Assembly: GCA_039985655.1 (NCBI GenBank)
Contig: JBDWSF010000014.1
Span: forward strand, 186,001-250,000
Direction of reading: 5' to 3'
DNA from: Postechiella sp039985655
GTDB taxonomy: Bacteria > Bacteroidota > Bacteroidia > Flavobacteriales > Flavobacteriaceae
Length of the DNA: 64,000 nucleotides
Both the position numbers and the translations under genes were made by a program. The notes beneath the pieces were generated by a model. The model worked only from the letters and a program-made list of their open reading frames with translations. It was not told the origin of the DNA and did no database searches. This document shows, piece by piece, positions 62,333 to 64,000 of the stretch (position 1 is the first letter of the stretch; every line of letters begins with the position of its first letter).

Positions 62333-64000
62333 ATGAGCACATTCCAAGAATTAGGTCTTAATGAAGACCTTTTGAAAGCAATTACAGATTTAGGTTTTAT
62401 TAAACCAAGTGAGGTACAAGAAAAAGCAATCCCAATTTTATTAGAAAATGAAACTGATTTAGTCGCATTAGCACAAACAGGAACTGGTAAAACAGCTGCT
62501 TTTGGTTTCCCAATGTTAGAAAAAATTGACGTTGATAGTCGAACAACTCAAGGTTTAATTTTGAGTCCGACACGTGAACTTTGTTTACAGATTACCAACG
62601 AAATGAAACAATACGGTAAGTATTGTAAAGGATTAAACGTTGTCGCTATTTATGGAGGATCTAGTATTACAGACCAAGCCAGAGAGGTGAAAAGAGGCGC
62701 ACAGATTATTGTGGCAACTCCGGGTCGTATGAAAGATATGATTAAGAGACGTTTGGTTGATATTTCTAAAATACAATACAGCGTTTTAGATGAGGCCGAT
62801 GAGATGTTAAACATGGGGTTTAAAGAGGATATTACAGATATTCTATCTCACACGCCAGAAGACAAAAATACATGGTTATTTTCTGCAACGATGCCTCGCG
62901 AGGTAGCAACTATAGCTAGAAAATTCATGAATACCCCACAGGAAATTACTGTTGGTAATAAAAACGAAAGCACAAGTAATGTATCTCACGAATACTATTT
63001 AGTGAATGCGAGAGACCGTTACCAAGCTTTAAAACGCTTATCTGATGCGAATCCAGATATCTTTTCTGTTATTTTTTGTAGAACAAAACGTGATACGCAA
63101 AAAGTTGCTGAAAACCTTATTGAAGATGGTTATAGCGCTGGTGCTTTGCACGGCGATTTAAGCCAGAACCAACGGGATATGGTCATGAAATCATTTAGAA
63201 ACAAACAAATACAAATGCTTGTTGCTACTGACGTTGCTGCTCGTGGTATTGACGTGGACGATATTACGCATGTTATAAATTACCAATTGCCTGATGAAAT
63301 TGAAACGTATACACACCGTTCTGGAAGAACTGGTCGTGCTGGTAAAACTGGTGTTTCGATGGTTATTGTATCTAAAAGTGAGGTTAGAAAAATAAAAAGT
63401 ATTGAACGCATTATTAAAAAGCAGTTTGATAAAAAGGAAATTCCGGATGGTGCCAATATTTGCGAAGTGCAATTGATGTCGCTTGCCAATAAAATCCATA
63501 ATACAGAGATTAATCACGAAATTGATAAACACTTAACGAGTATTAACGAATTGTTTGCTGATACGGATAAGGATGAATTGATAAAAAAATTCTTCTCTGT
63601 TGAGTTTACACGTTTCTATAATTATTACCAAAAATCTAAAAATTTAAATGTTTCTGAAAGTTCTAGAGATAGAGACGGTGGACGTGAAGGTGGTAGAGAT
63701 TTTGGTGGAAAATCTGATTCTGCACGTTACTTTATTAACGTAGGTAGCAAAGATGGTTTTGATTGGATGAAACTTAAAGATTTCTTAAAAGAAGTTTTAG
63801 AGCTTGGTAGAGATGACGTCTTTAAAGTTGAAGTAAAAGAAAGTTTCTCTTTCTTTAATACTGAAAAAGATCAACAAGAAAAAGTATTAGCTTTCTTTAC
63901 AGATTATAAACACGAAGGTCGTTTTGTAAATGTTGAAGTGTCTGAAAACCGTGGAGGCGGAAGACGTAATGACAGGCGTGGTGGCGGAAGACGCGATGGT
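62333..64000 (+). CDS. DEAD-box RNA helicase, 3' end cut off by window
   Basis: 556 codons are visible and the frame stays open to the window end. Motifs: Q motif with GFIKPSEVQEKAIP, ALAQTGTGKTA (I), SPTRELCLQI (Ia), ATPGRMKDMI (Ib), VLDEADEML (II), FSATMP (III), IIFCRTKR-like block (IV), ATDVAARGIDVDDI (V) and HRSGRTGRAGKTG (VI). After residue 440 comes a DbpA-like RNA-binding domain (ARYFINVGSKDGFDWMKLKD) and an Arg/Gly-rich tail (RGGGRRNDRRGGGRRDG). Unwinds RNA duplexes, probably in ribosome assembly and cold growth, like DeaD/CsdA. Confidence 0.94.
   Translation, partial: MSTFQELGLNEDLLKAITDLGFIKPSEVQEKAIPILLENETDLVALAQTGTGKTAAFGFPMLEKIDVDSRTTQGLILSPTRELCLQITNEMKQYGKYCKGLNVVAIYGGSSITDQAREVKRGAQIIVATPGRMKDMIKRRLVDISKIQYSVLDEADEMLNMGFKEDITDILSHTPEDKNTWLFSATMPREVATIARKFMNTPQEITVGNKNESTSNVSHEYYLVNARDRYQALKRLSDANPDIFSVIFCRTKRDTQKVAENLIEDGYSAGALHGDLSQNQRDMVMKSFRNKQIQMLVATDVAARGIDVDDITHVINYQLPDEIETYTHRSGRTGRAGKTGVSMVIVSKSEVRKIKSIERIIKKQFDKKEIPDGANICEVQLMSLANKIHNTEINHEIDKHLTSINELFADTDKDELIKKFFSVEFTRFYNYYQKSKNLNVSESSRDRDGGREGGRDFGGKSDSARYFINVGSKDGFDWMKLKDFLKEVLELGRDDVFKVEVKESFSFFNTEKDQQEKVLAFFTDYKHEGRFVNVEVSENRGGGRRNDRRGGGRRDG

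Noticed and set aside
63191..63532. Open frame opposite the DEAD-box helicase gene
   Set aside because: Lies over helicase motifs V and VI; only the helicase frame is conserved.

Overview
The window is a stretch of an AT-rich Bacteroidota chromosome, most likely family Flavobacteriaceae. Signs of this are type IX secretion C-terminal sorting domains (TPR protein at 2764, repeat protein at 56635), promoters of the TTTG-N19-TAnnTTTG type (rpmH, tRNA-Glu, symE), starts without Shine-Dalgarno sequences, a short CarB, an FadN-type beta-oxidation enzyme, DUF6503 lipoproteins and S23-type four-helix-bundle genes. Most of it is ordinary core genome.

Layout. 1-4.2 kb: the 3' part of purL and a secreted TPR protein. 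4.2-14.5 kb: fatty-acid degradation (fadD; then marR, fadN, fadA and an acyl-CoA dehydrogenase in one run, with an S23 gene and its inverted repeat between fadA and the dehydrogenase), plus a membrane-bound LuxR-type regulator. 14.5-18.4 kb: two secreted peptidases (M28, M1) and a YdeI-like protein. 18.4-21.3 kb: MoxR-type ATPase and von Willebrand A protein. 21.4-27.9 kb: a redox or low-oxygen regulatory block: FNR-like protein, universal stress protein, receiver-CRP fusion, PAS histidine kinase and the CcoI copper ATPase. Two matching Crp/Fnr-type boxes stand at the same distance from the -7 elements of usp and ccoI. 28-32 kb: carB, rpmH and a TPR membrane protein. 32.2-36.7 kb: an accessory island. 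36.7-50.5 kb: OmpW, DUF6503 lipoprotein, pxpCBA 5-oxoprolinase genes, DUF3810, pepD, yidD, cysS, folE, a FadL-like outer membrane protein and a low-complexity lipoprotein. 50.5-64 kb: proS, tRNA-Glu, rpsT, a c-type cytochrome lipoprotein, a T9SS cargo protein, an rRNA methyltransferase, an M48 peptidase and a truncated DEAD-box helicase.

The strongest candidate for something undescribed is the island at 32.8-36.7 kb. Two gene modules each begin with a short motif that is the inverse complement of the motif at their own end (GTTGGGC/GCCCAAC and GTTAGCA/TGCTAAC). This is what integron gene cassettes look like, but no integrase is visible. The first module carries an XRE/SymE pair with two matching 18-bp operators; an IS1182-like element, its transposase broken by one stop codon, sits exactly at the junction between modules.

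Second themes are small palindromic repeats that have entered genes (a 72-bp in-frame copy in the purL domain linker; a copy that supplies an upstream ATG of the M48 gene), a pair of about 210-bp MITE-like repeats 23 kb apart, and a 34-bp perfect palindrome inside the LuxR-type gene. All family names come from recognising sequence motifs by eye; no database search was run.
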